From the NCBI GenBank assembly GCA_035637655.1, contig DASPWT010000248.1, positions 1 through 8,086 on the forward strand: DNA of 8,086 nt, in the 5' to 3' direction. Below are positions 1-7,020 of this stretch, piece by piece; the stretch's first letter is position 1, and each line of letters begins with the position of its first letter. The notes below the pieces were generated by a model. That model saw only the letters and a program-made list of their open reading frames with translations. It was not told where the DNA came from and did no database searches. A program made the position numbers and the translations under genes. Source of the DNA: VBDM01 sp035637655. Lineage in GTDB: Bacteria > Pseudomonadota > Gammaproteobacteria > Burkholderiales > SG8-39.

Positions 1-1
1 C

Positions 2-583
2 GGCTCGACGCAAAACCTGTGGCTCTACTCCGCCGGCGCGAGCGACGGCTTTCGGCTTCCATCGAACTGGGTCTTGCTGGGCTCGACCTCGGTCGTCGGG
101 CAGACCGGCTACGCGCCGCTCGACCGGCAGCTGGCGAGCGGCTCGATCCGGTTCTACGGCCACGCGGACAGCCGGACCCTGACCTTCGTCTCTCTCGCCG
201 GCGACGCCCTCAAGGACCCCAACGCTTCCAGCCAGCTCGCGCTCGGGGGCGACACGGGATTGCGCGGATATCCGCGGAGCTACCAGACCGGCGACCGCCG
301 CGTGCTGCTCAACGTCGAGGAGCGCGTCTATACGGACTGGTACCCGTTCCGCCTGTTCCGCGTGGGAGGCGCGGTGTTCTACGACTTGGGGCGGGCCTGG
401 AGCGGCCCCGCGGAAAGTCCCTCGAGCGCGCGCTGGCTGAGCGACGTCGGCTTCGGCCTGCGCATTCTGAGCGCACGCTCCTCATTCGGAAACGTTCTGC
501 ACGTCGACTTCGCATTTCCGCTGAACCGGGACCCGGGAATCAAGTCGTACCAGTTCCTGGTCCAGACCAAGCTCTCGCTTTGA
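2..583 (+). CDS. Omp85/BamA-like outer-membrane barrel protein, C-terminal fragment
   Basis: Only the last 193 residues are present; the gene begins left of the window and its frame is open from base 2. The fragment alternates polar and hydrophobic residues in amphipathic strands separated by turns, as in an outer-membrane beta-barrel. The segment GGDTGLRGYP (fragment residues 82-91) matches the conserved (V/L)RG(F/Y) signature of the loop that folds into the pore of Omp85 proteins (BamA, TamA, FhaC). Following strands such as LLNVEERVYTDW and GGAVFYDLGRAW fit the surface-antigen (D15) C-terminal domain. The last residue is Leu (KLSL), whereas most such barrels end in Phe or Trp for BAM recognition. 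The gene runs tail to tail into another Omp85-like gene with 5 bases between stops and no terminator hairpin seen. The missing N-terminus (POTRA repeats, peptidase or other) decides which subfamily this is; the barrel call itself is fairly safe. Confidence 0.8.
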   Translation, partial: GSTQNLWLYSAGASDGFRLPSNWVLLGSTSVVGQTGYAPLDRQLASGSIRFYGHADSRTLTFVSLAGDALKDPNASSQLALGGDTGLRGYPRSYQTGDRRVLLNVEERVYTDWYPFRLFRVGGAVFYDLGRAWSGPAESPSSARWLSDVGFGLRILSARSSFGNVLHVDFAFPLNRDPGIKSYQFLVQTKLSL

Positions 584-588
584 GGCGT

Positions 589-3417
589 TCAGAACGAGCG
601 CCCGAGCCGCACGTAGCCCTCGGTCCTGCCGGGCGCCTCGAATCCCTTGGCGACGCCGATGCGCAGCTGCGCGCCCAACAGGTACCCTGCGCGCGCTTCA
701 TAGAGCAGCTCCAGGCCCCCGCTCTTGTACCAGTGCTGCGGAGGATCGTCCCAGGCCGCCCCCGCCTCGGTGAAGACGCTCATCGAGATTCGGTTCAGCC
801 CCACCGGCGGCACCATGAAATGCCGGTCGACGTCGGAAATCGGAATCCGCCACTCCAGAGTGACCAGGCTCGCGCGATGCCCGGTGAGCACGGCTTCTCC
901 GCTCCGGTAGCCGCGCAGCGGAAATTCGCGCTGGTTGAGCACGGGCAACGCAAATGCTTCCTCCGAAAAGCTGGCGCCCGTGCCGCCCAGCTGGATCGCC
1001 TCGGCTTGGGGCTGCGAATACGCCTGGTTCCAGCGCAGCGATACGACCGTCCTGCCGGCGGGCAGATAGGCGCGCCAGTCGCCCCGATAGAAATTGCCCG
1101 AGTAGGCGCCGCGCGTTCCGTTCGAGGTCTCGGCGAAAAGCCGCAGCTGCTGCCCCTGACTCGGGCCCTCCGACAGAAGCTGCCTGCGGCGCGTATCGAC
1201 TCCGGAGACGAGCCCGAGCACGCGTTCGTCGCGCGGAGTCGAAGTCCCCGCCGCCAGATCGTGAAGAGTTTCGCGGTCCAGAGCGCCGCCCAGCCCCCAG
1301 TAATACCTGACGTTGAAGCTGAGGCGACGCCACAGCGAGACCCACTGCGCGGTTTCATCGATTTCGTAGGCGCGGATCTCCCTGCCCGTGAATTTTTGAT
1401 CGTTCGCCGTGCTCGACTTGACCGTCATCGTCCGGTTGAGAAGCAGCCCGTGCCGGTTGTCATAGACATACGCGGCGCTGCCGAGCGCCTGGTGCTGGGT
1501 GATTTCATACATGGGCGCGAGCGCGTACTGATGCAGCCCGAGCGCGTCCTGGCCGTCGGTCGCGACGCCGAGCACGAAGGCGCCTTCAGCGGCATAGCCG
1601 ATCGGGAGCCAATAGCGCGGCCGGAGCGAAGACCACGCGGAATAAGCCCGATCCCCGCCCGGGGGCGATGCGCCCTCCGGCGGCGCGGCCGAAGGCGGCG
1701 CGTCCGCTTCCGCCGGGCGAATTTCGAGCGGCGCATCGGGAAGGCTGCGCGCGCGCAGCACGTCGCCGTCGGCTTCGATCGTCGTCACGAGCATTTCACC
1801 GCTCAGCGGCGCGCTGATCTCCTTGACGCCGTTCCGCGCTTCGGTCCAGCGCGCGAGGCTGCGGTCGCCGCGGCGCCATGACCAGACGTTGCTCACGTTG
1901 CCGTAGTCGGCGACGAAGTAGATCTCGTGCGTGGAGTCGCCGAAGCGCGGCGAGTGCTTGACCGCCCGGTCGGAGACGAGCACCGAGGATCTGCCCTCGG
2001 TGATTTGCACGAGCGACCAGCGTTCGTCCCGCAGGCTTGTTACGACCACGGTCTCGCCTTTGCCGGCAAGCCCCGTGAGCGCCTCGCCGGGCGCGGCGCG
2101 GTAAAGCGAGCGCTCGAGCTCGCCCCGCGAATTCAGCAGGACGACTTCCGCCTCGCCGTTCACCACGCGGATCGCCGCGATGCGGCCGTCCTCGAGCGGC
2201 GCGGCAAAGCGAAAGCGCCCGCAAGCGGTCAGCCGGTCGAGGCGCCCGTCCGGGCCGAGCCGATACAGATCGTAGTAATAGTTGTAGTTATTGCAGATCT
2301 CCGGCTGCGAGAGCAGCAACTCCCCGTCGGGCAAGGCCGCAAGCCGCGTACCCGACTCGACGTTGCGAACCGCTTCGACTTCGCCGCCCAAGGTCTGACG
2401 CATCAGCCTGGGACGAGTGTAGCCGTTTCCCTGCACGTACCAGCGATCTCCCCCGCGCGTGCGCAGGGGACTCGCAATCGACCAGTCCTGGACGACGAAC
2501 TCTCCGCCCTCGTCGGGCTCCCTGCCGGGCTCCACGGGTTTCCCGGCAAAGCGCGCGTTCAGCCAGTCGTGGTATTCGATCCACAGCTCGTCCATCGCCT
2601 TGCCGGTGACCAGCCGCGGGGTGCTGTGCACCCGGAACGGAAACCAGCGGCCGCTGTAGGTCTCGACATACTTGGGAATCGCGTCCGGGCCGTAGCGCTC
2701 GGCGAGAAAAAAGAAGAAATAGCTGCCGTAGAGATAATCCCGGTTGAGCGGAAAGCCGCGTCCTTCGGCGTTCACTTCGCGAAGCGAGCGCAGTCCGCGT
2801 GCGCTTTCCGCGCGCATCATGCCCTCGAAATGGCTCTGCCCCAGCCGTCCGTACCTCTTGTTCCAGTCGGACTCGGAATAGACCGCGAGGCCTTCGGTCA
2901 TCCAGTTGGGCTCCAGCAGGTTCGGAAATCCGCCCGGAAACAACGCCGTGAAAGGGAACGGCAGTACGAGATAGCGGCCGAAGATCCGCCGCAGCACGCC
3001 CGCCGGGCCCCGCGCCTGGTCGAGGTGAACGATGTGGGTGAACTCGTGCGTGAGCACGAGCTCCAGCCACTCGCGGTTTTGCAGCAGCTCGCCTTCGTCG
3101 GGCGGCGACAGAATGATGCCGATGAAGTTGAACGGGTACGGCGAAGCGTACCCGTTCGAAAGATCGAGCGAATCGAGCACCACGATCTGCGTGCGCGATT
3201 CCGGTTTCCACTTCAGCCAGCCGGTGACGCGCGGATAGACGGTCTCGGCGACCTCCGCCACGGTCCGGGCCTGAGCGCCGTAGTGCTCGGCGAAATGCAC
3301 CGAGAAATGCGCGGTGTCGAGCGTGCGCCAGCGAAGCGAGGGGTCCACGAATTGCGCCTCGGCCCTGAGCCCCCACACGAGCAGTACCGCTACCCCGGCG
3401 TGCAAGAAAGGTTTCAC
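589..3417 (-). CDS. Secreted metallopeptidase-like / beta-propeller / Omp85-like barrel fusion protein
   Basis: A 942-residue protein with three regions. The chosen GTG start at 3417 gives a clean signal peptide (MKPFLHAGVAVLLVWGLRAEA, then QF); a longer reading from ATG 3495 adds 26 residues that do not look like a leader. Residues about 25-300 look like a gluzincin-type zinc peptidase: HEFTH at 124-128 offers two His ligands and the catalytic Glu, and MTEGLAVYSE (Glu175) is the likely third zinc ligand. Residues about 310-565 contain repeated short strands with PDG/EDG turns (LPDGELLL, LEDGRIAAI), resembling a TolB/WD40-like propeller. A Pro/Ala-rich linker follows (about 565-591). The C-terminal third is barrel-like, with an FPLRGY motif (832-837) equivalent to the Omp85 VRGF loop and a terminal Phe (GRSF). 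No POTRA repeat is apparent. Inference: an outer-membrane-anchored or self-exported protease; substrate unknown. The catalytic motif and barrel are visible; the propeller assignment is less certain. Confidence 0.8.
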   Translation of the reverse strand: MKPFLHAGVAVLLVWGLRAEAQFVDPSLRWRTLDTAHFSVHFAEHYGAQARTVAEVAETVYPRVTGWLKWKPESRTQIVVLDSLDLSNGYASPYPFNFIGIILSPPDEGELLQNREWLELVLTHEFTHIVHLDQARGPAGVLRRIFGRYLVLPFPFTALFPGGFPNLLEPNWMTEGLAVYSESDWNKRYGRLGQSHFEGMMRAESARGLRSLREVNAEGRGFPLNRDYLYGSYFFFFLAERYGPDAIPKYVETYSGRWFPFRVHSTPRLVTGKAMDELWIEYHDWLNARFAGKPVEPGREPDEGGEFVVQDWSIASPLRTRGGDRWYVQGNGYTRPRLMRQTLGGEVEAVRNVESGTRLAALPDGELLLSQPEICNNYNYYYDLYRLGPDGRLDRLTACGRFRFAAPLEDGRIAAIRVVNGEAEVVLLNSRGELERSLYRAAPGEALTGLAGKGETVVVTSLRDERWSLVQITEGRSSVLVSDRAVKHSPRFGDSTHEIYFVADYGNVSNVWSWRRGDRSLARWTEARNGVKEISAPLSGEMLVTTIEADGDVLRARSLPDAPLEIRPAEADAPPSAAPPEGASPPGGDRAYSAWSSLRPRYWLPIGYAAEGAFVLGVATDGQDALGLHQYALAPMYEITQHQALGSAAYVYDNRHGLLLNRTMTVKSSTANDQKFTGREIRAYEIDETAQWVSLWRRLSFNVRYYWGLGGALDRETLHDLAAGTSTPRDERVLGLVSGVDTRRRQLLSEGPSQGQQLRLFAETSNGTRGAYSGNFYRGDWRAYLPAGRTVVSLRWNQAYSQPQAEAIQLGGTGASFSEEAFALPVLNQREFPLRGYRSGEAVLTGHRASLVTLEWRIPISDVDRHFMVPPVGLNRISMSVFTEAGAAWDDPPQHWYKSGGLELLYEARAGYLLGAQLRIGVAKGFEAPGRTEGYVRLGRSF

Positions 3418-3439
3418 GTCTCTCGCAAAGATTCGACCC

Positions 3440-3474
3440 CGCCGGATGATACCGGATTGCACTACAATTGCGAC
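3440..3474. promoter_or_regulatory. Possible divergent promoters between peptidase-barrel and YVTN genes
   Basis: The 83-base gap between the two start codons must drive both genes if they are not in longer operons. On the plus strand TACAAT (3463-3468) is a 5/6 match to the sigma70 -10 box and would start a transcript near 3475, about 26 bases before the YVTN ATG. On the minus strand TATCAT (3451-3446) is also a 5/6 match and would start near 3439, about 22 bases before the GTG. Neither has a good -35 box at 16-18 bases, so both are weak candidates. The position argues for the start codons chosen: either longer alternative start would lie at or upstream of the predicted transcript start. Confidence 0.35.
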
Positions 3475-3500
3475 CACTCCCCAAGCGCTTCGCATTCCAC

Positions 3501-4445
3501 ATGGAACTTCGACGACTCGGCTTCCTGATCCTCGCGCTGGCGTGCCTGTCGCAAGCCCGGGCAGCGCCCTTCGCCTATGTCCCCAACGAGAGATCGGGTA
3601 CCGTGTCGGTGATCGACGCGGCGAGCGACCAGGTCGTGGCCACCATCAAGACCGGCAGCAAGCCGCGCGGCATCGCCGCCAGTCCCGACGGCCGGCGGCT
3701 CTACGTGAGCGACCAGCCGAGCGGCTCGCTCGTGGTCGTGGATCTCGCCGCGCGCGAGGTCTCGGAGCAGATCCCCGTAGGAAAATCGCCCGAGGGCGTC
3801 GCAATCTCGCGTGACGGCGCGTGGATCGCCGTCGCGGTGGAGGAAAACAACAGCGTCGCGCTGATCCGCGCCGCGGCGCCGCGCGAGCTGACGAGCGTGA
3901 GGGTCAACGGGCAAAACCCCGAGCACGCGGTGTTCAGTCCCGACGGCAAATGGCTCTACGTCAGCGCTGAAGACGGCGCGGCGGTCGACGTGATCGACGT
4001 CGCGAAGCGCAGCGCGGTCAGGTCGATCAAGGTCGGAGAGCGCCCGCGCGGCATCGGCTTTCTTCCCGACGGCAGCCGCGCCTACGTGGCGGCGGAGAAT
4101 TCCGACCGCGTCTACGTGATCGACTGCGAGCGCGCCGAGGTGATCGCCGTCATTGCCGCGGGCAAACGCTCCAACGGAATCGCGGTGCGCCCCGACGGCA
4201 GGGTCGTGTTCGTTTCGAACGGCGGTGACGCCTCGGTCTCGGCGATCGACGTCGCCTCGGGAAAAATCACCGCGACCGTTCCAGTCGGCCAGCGCCCCTG
4301 GAACATGGCGTTGACTCCGGACGGGAAAAAACTCTACGTCGCCAACGGCCGCTCCAACTCCGTGTCGGTGATCGACGCCGAGGCGATGACCCGGCTGCGC
4401 GACATCCCGGTGGGCGAAGCGCCCTGGGGCGTAGTAGTCCGCTGA
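3501..4445 (+). CDS. Periplasmic YVTN-family seven-bladed beta-propeller protein
   Basis: A 314-residue secreted protein. The ATG at 3501 is followed directly by a signal peptide (MELRRLGFLILALACLSQARA, cleavage about residue 21); an upstream in-frame TTG at 3468 would add 11 residues in front of it and is disfavoured. The mature part is about seven repeats of roughly 42 residues, each with a YVxN-like strand (Y26VPN, Y68VSD, Y153VSA, Y195VAA, V238SN, Y279VAN), a VxVID strand and a VGxxPxG(I/V)A..PDG turn. This is the YVTN repeat, which folds as a propeller. A known subfamily (TIGR03866, PQQ-dependent catabolism-associated beta-propeller) has this size and occurs near quinoprotein alcohol dehydrogenase genes, which fits a PQQ dehydrogenase starting 0.8 kb downstream; subfamily membership is inference. 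No catalytic residues are evident. It probably binds a ligand or partner protein. No Shine-Dalgarno is seen before the ATG. It converges on the ankyrin gene with a single base between stops. Confidence 0.85.
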   Translation: MELRRLGFLILALACLSQARAAPFAYVPNERSGTVSVIDAASDQVVATIKTGSKPRGIAASPDGRRLYVSDQPSGSLVVVDLAAREVSEQIPVGKSPEGVAISRDGAWIAVAVEENNSVALIRAAAPRELTSVRVNGQNPEHAVFSPDGKWLYVSAEDGAAVDVIDVAKRSAVRSIKVGERPRGIGFLPDGSRAYVAAENSDRVYVIDCERAEVIAVIAAGKRSNGIAVRPDGRVVFVSNGGDASVSAIDVASGKITATVPVGQRPWNMALTPDGKKLYVANGRSNSVSVIDAEAMTRLRDIPVGEAPWGVVVR

Positions 4446-4446
4446 A

Positions 4447-5094
4447 CTACCGCGGGACGCCGGCCTTGCGGAGCAGCTGCTCCGTTTCCCTGTGTCGGCC
4501 CTCGATCGCCATCGCGAGTGCGGTCTTGCCGCGGTTGTCGCGCGCGCTTGCATCGGCGCCGTGCTCGAGCAGCAGCTTCACCGTCCCCGTGTGGCCATAG
4601 GCGGCCGCCCACATCAATGCGGTGAGATCGTTGTGATACGCGGCGCGGGAGCTCTCCCCGTCGGCGAGGAGCACTTCGACCACCTCGCTGTGCCCGAGAC
4701 CGGCGGCGTAGACCATGGCCGTTTTCCCGACCCGGTCCGCCGGGGCGCGTTCGGCGCCTTTTGCGAGCAGCATTTTCACGAGCTCCGTGTTGCCCGAGAA
4801 ACTCGCCGCCATCAGCGGAGTCACGCTCGCAAGATTCGCAAGATTCACGTTCGCGCCTCTTTCGACGGCGAGCCGCGCCATGTCCTTATAGCCGTTCTTC
4901 AGCGCGATCAGGAGCGGCGTGTCGCCCAGGCGGTTGCGCGAGTTTACCGCAGCACCGCCGTCCAGCAGGCGCTTCGCCGCGGCCAGGTCGCCTTGCCGCG
5001 TCGCAGCAAGAAGCTGGGCGTTGGGGGAGAGATCCTGGGCGCCTGCCGAAACGGGCGCGAGCAGGCAAAGGGACAAGGCCAACTTGCGAATCAA
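4447..5094 (-). CDS. Secreted ankyrin-repeat protein
   Basis: A 215-residue protein made almost wholly of ankyrin repeats behind a signal peptide. The start is the TTG at 5094: a GGAG box sits 7 bases upstream and the product begins with a textbook leader (IRKLALSLCLLAPVSAGAQ, cleavage about residue 19-20). No ATG in frame gives a leader. About five to six repeats follow (roughly 25-53, 57-86, 90-119, 123-152, 156-186 and a final partial 190-213), with the usual marks: GDTPLLIA, VTPLMAA, GKTAMVYAA, LTALMWAA, GKTALAMA, each followed by an L(L/A)..GA turn. Ankyrin stacks mediate protein binding; no enzymatic domain is present. Export to the periplasm is predicted from the leader. It is divergent from the PQQ dehydrogenase gene, which suggests shared regulation, and may serve as an accessory or protective factor for periplasmic redox proteins, but this is inference. 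Confidence 0.85.
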   Translation of the reverse strand: MIRKLALSLCLLAPVSAGAQDLSPNAQLLAATRQGDLAAAKRLLDGGAAVNSRNRLGDTPLLIALKNGYKDMARLAVERGANVNLANLASVTPLMAASFSGNTELVKMLLAKGAERAPADRVGKTAMVYAAGLGHSEVVEVLLADGESSRAAYHNDLTALMWAAAYGHTGTVKLLLEHGADASARDNRGKTALAMAIEGRHRETEQLLRKAGVPR

Positions 5095-5101
5095 TGTCTT
5101 T

Positions 5102-5105
5102 CTCC
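5102..5105 (-). promoter_or_regulatory. Ribosome binding site deciding the TTG start of the ankyrin gene
   Basis: GGAG on the minus strand, followed by a 7-base spacer (AAAGACA) and TTG. Together with the leader peptide that begins exactly there, it supports the non-ATG start over the upstream ATG-initiated frame at 5217, which would put 41 leader-unlike residues in front and overlap the promoter of the divergent dehydrogenase. Confidence 0.6.
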
Positions 5106-5143
5106 GGATGTCATGTCGATGGCGCGCCTGACGATTGCCCAGC

Positions 5144-5172
5144 TTGCCTGATCGTACCTTTGTTCCTATAGT
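5144..5172 (+). promoter_or_regulatory. Sigma70-like promoter of the PQQ dehydrogenase gene
   Basis: TTGCCT (5144-5149, 4/6 to the -35 consensus) and TATAGT (5167-5172, 5/6 to the -10 consensus) are separated by the ideal 17 bases. Transcription would begin near 5179, leaving a 5' leader of about 60 bases before the ATG at 5240. The -10 core contains the self-complementary CTATAG, so on the opposite strand TATAGG lies 15 bases from a TTGCGT; a weak overlapping leftward promoter for the ankyrin gene is possible but poorly supported. No clear operator palindrome was found. Confidence 0.55.
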
Positions 5173-5228
5173 ACCGGTTCGCGCCACGCAAGCCGCTTCG
5201 GCAAATCTTAACAGCACTCAACAATCGC

Positions 5229-5236
5229 AAGGAGGA
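5229..5236 (+). promoter_or_regulatory. Strong Shine-Dalgarno of the PQQ dehydrogenase
   Basis: AAGGAGGA, nearly the full anti-16S complement, 3-4 bases before the ATG at 5240. It fixes the start, excludes the longer in-frame reading from 5135, and suggests strong translation. It is the best ribosome binding site in the window. Confidence 0.8.
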
Positions 5237-5239
5237 TTC

Positions 5240-6961
5240 ATGCGCACTCGTCTCCGTTTCTTCATTGCCGCAAGCCTGTGTTCGCTCGCATTCGGCGGCG
5301 TTCAGGCGCAGGAGGTCAAGGGCGGCGCCACTACTACCGCAGCGCCGATGTCGCCGGCGCTCGCGCCCGTGACCCAGGCGATGCTCGACGCGGCCGCCGG
5401 CGACGGCCTGAATCACCTTCATCCGAACAGCAATTACGAGCAGACCCGTTACTACCCCGCGGCGCAGATCGGCGCGGGCAACGTGGACAAGCTCAAGGCC
5501 CAGTTCACGTTCCAGACCGCGGTGCTCGAGTCGATGGAAACCTCGCCGCTGGTGGTGAACGGCGTGATGTTCCTCACCACTTCGTTCAACCACGTGTACG
5601 CGATCGACGCGGCGACCGGACGCGAGTTCTGGCACTACAAACACAAGATGGGGCCGATCACCACCTTCTGCTGCGGCCCGAACAACCGCGGCGTGGCCGC
5701 GTACGAGGGCATGCTCTACATGGGCACGCTCGACGCCAAGCTCGTGGCGCTCGACGCCAAGACCGGCAAGGTCGCGTGGGAGGTCCAGATCGCCGATCCG
5801 GAGAAGGGCTACTCCGAGACCATGGCACCGACCGTGGTGGAGGGCAAGGTGCTGATCGGCACCAACGGCGGGGAGTACGGCATCCGCGGCTTTCTCAAGG
5901 CGTTCGACGCCAAGACCGGCAAGCTCCTGTGGACGTTCTATACGATTCCCGACAAGGGGCACGAAGGCGTGTGGGCGGAGAACGACGCCACCGGCCGCAA
6001 CATGAAGCGGGACATTGCGGCGGAAAAGAAGCAGCTAGCAGGGAAGGGCGGCGCTTTCTACCAGACGCTCGGCGGCGGCGTATGGATGACGCCCGCGGTA
6101 GACCGCAAGACCAAAACGGTGTTTTTCGTCGCAGGCAATCCCTCGCCCGACCTCTACGGCACGGAGCGCCCCGGCGACAACCTGTACACCGACTCGATGG
6201 TCGCAATCGACCTGAACACCGGCAAGTACAAGTGGCACTTCCAGTACATTGCGCACGACGTGTGGGACCTCGACGCCGTCAGCCCGCCGATCCTGACGCA
6301 GGCCAAGGACAAGGACGGCAAGATGGTCGATGTCGTCATCCACGGCGGGAAAACCGGCCATGTCTACGTGCACGAGCGCGGCACGGGCAAGCTGATCCGC
6401 TTTTCCGAAGCGATGATCCCGCAGGAAAACATGTGGGTGCTGCCGACTGCGAAGGGCGCGCGCATGCTGCCGGGCGCGAACGGCGGGGTCGAGTGGTCGC
6501 CGATGGCCTTCAGCCCGAAGACGCGCCTCGCCTACGCGCTCAACCTGCACCAGCCGATGACTTATCACGTCGAGGCCGCAAACTATCCGGGCGGCAGCAA
6601 GCTCTGGCTCGGCGGCGCATTCAAGGCCATACCGAACGAGAAGCAGTGGGGGCGGCTCGCGGCGGTCAACGTCGATACCGGCAAGGTGGCGTGGAAGTAC
6701 GACACCGAGCAGCCCTTGATCGGCGGCGCGCTCGCCACCGCCGGGGGTCTGGTGTTCTTCGGCGAAGGCAACGGGCTCTTCAAGGCGCTGGACGCGGCGA
6801 CCGGAAGCCTGCTGTGGCAGTACCAGGCCGGAGCCGGCGTCAACGCGCCTCCGGTGTCTTACACGGTGAAGGGCAAACAGTACGTTGCCGTTGCCGCGGG
6901 CGGAAATACGCAGATCGACTTCAAGCGCGGCAACAGCGTCGTCGTATTCGCTCTGCCCTGA
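5240..6961 (+). CDS. Periplasmic PQQ-dependent alcohol dehydrogenase (quinoprotein), lanthanide-type metal site
   Basis: A 573-residue quinoprotein of the methanol/ethanol dehydrogenase family, which oxidises alcohols to aldehydes in the periplasm using pyrroloquinoline quinone. The leader is MRTRLRFFIAASLCSLAFGGVQA (cleavage about 23). The body is an eight-bladed propeller with tryptophan-docking strands (DAKTGKVAWE at 172-181, DAKTGKLLW at 223-231, DTGKVAW). Seen: vicinal Cys144-Cys145 (the ring disulfide over PQQ), GGEYGIRG with Glu212, GGGVW with Trp282 (floor of the PQQ site), GNPSPD with Asn300, and WDLD with catalytic Asp343 and an extra Asp345. In known enzymes the extra Asp marks lanthanide rather than calcium use (XoxF, ExaF, PedH); calcium types have Ala, Ser or Thr there. 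No CXXCH is present, so unlike quinohaemoproteins it needs an external cytochrome, encoded next. The protein is slightly shorter than the usual 590-630 residues. Substrate cannot be told from sequence. A strong terminator follows the stop. Confidence 0.93.
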   Translation: MRTRLRFFIAASLCSLAFGGVQAQEVKGGATTTAAPMSPALAPVTQAMLDAAAGDGLNHLHPNSNYEQTRYYPAAQIGAGNVDKLKAQFTFQTAVLESMETSPLVVNGVMFLTTSFNHVYAIDAATGREFWHYKHKMGPITTFCCGPNNRGVAAYEGMLYMGTLDAKLVALDAKTGKVAWEVQIADPEKGYSETMAPTVVEGKVLIGTNGGEYGIRGFLKAFDAKTGKLLWTFYTIPDKGHEGVWAENDATGRNMKRDIAAEKKQLAGKGGAFYQTLGGGVWMTPAVDRKTKTVFFVAGNPSPDLYGTERPGDNLYTDSMVAIDLNTGKYKWHFQYIAHDVWDLDAVSPPILTQAKDKDGKMVDVVIHGGKTGHVYVHERGTGKLIRFSEAMIPQENMWVLPTAKGARMLPGANGGVEWSPMAFSPKTRLAYALNLHQPMTYHVEAANYPGGSKLWLGGAFKAIPNEKQWGRLAAVNVDTGKVAWKYDTEQPLIGGALATAGGLVFFGEGNGLFKALDAATGSLLWQYQAGAGVNAPPVSYTVKGKQYVAVAAGGNTQIDFKRGNSVVVFALP

Positions 6962-6975
6962 TCGGTCCGGCCCTC

Positions 6976-7009
6976 AAAGGCCGCCCTCGGGCGGCCTTTT
7001 GTTTTTTTT
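6976..7009 (+). terminator. Intrinsic terminator after the PQQ dehydrogenase
   Basis: A perfect 10-bp stem (AAAGGCCGCC, 6976-6985, with GGCGGCCTTT, 6990-6999) closes a CTCG loop and runs into a T-rich tract (6997-7009, broken by a single G). The stem is GC-rich and the tract long, so it should be efficient in the plus direction. It ends 11 bases before the ATG of the cytochrome gene, so it separates the dehydrogenase from the downstream pair or acts as a partial stop that lowers their expression. On the minus strand the hairpin is preceded, not followed, by a T tract equivalent (three T's only), so it is one-directional. Confidence 0.9.
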
Positions 7010-7020
7010 GCCTTGATTCG

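Noticed and set aside
570..610. Possible terminator between the two convergent barrel genes
   Set aside because: No stem longer than a few base pairs and no T tract on either strand.
19..1881. Long plus-strand open frame (620 codons) opposite the peptidase-barrel gene
   Set aside because: It runs across the end of the Omp85 fragment in another frame and then antisense to the fusion gene. Its product is Arg/Ala/Pro-rich low-complexity protein with no recognisable domain, as expected from GC-rich third positions.
1927..3528. Second long plus-strand open frame (533 codons) antisense to the same gene, and the 404-codon minus frame at 2288-3502
   Set aside because: Both are frame shadows of the clear HEFTH protein; neither has a leader, domain or ribosome binding site, and composition is Arg-rich.
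3462..4553. Minus-strand frame of 363 codons opposite the YVTN gene
   Set aside because: Its repeated His/Asp/Arg pattern mirrors the antisense of YVTN repeats, not an independent protein.
5669..5674. Cys-Cys in the dehydrogenase as a possible haem site
   Set aside because: There is no CXXCH; adjacent cysteines are the family's vicinal disulfide above PQQ.
5278..7020. Upstream part of a 770-codon frame that leads into the cytochrome
   Set aside because: It is the other frame of the dehydrogenase gene; only the part from ATG 7021 codes for protein, as the leader and haem motifs show. It is not a dehydrogenase-cytochrome fusion.
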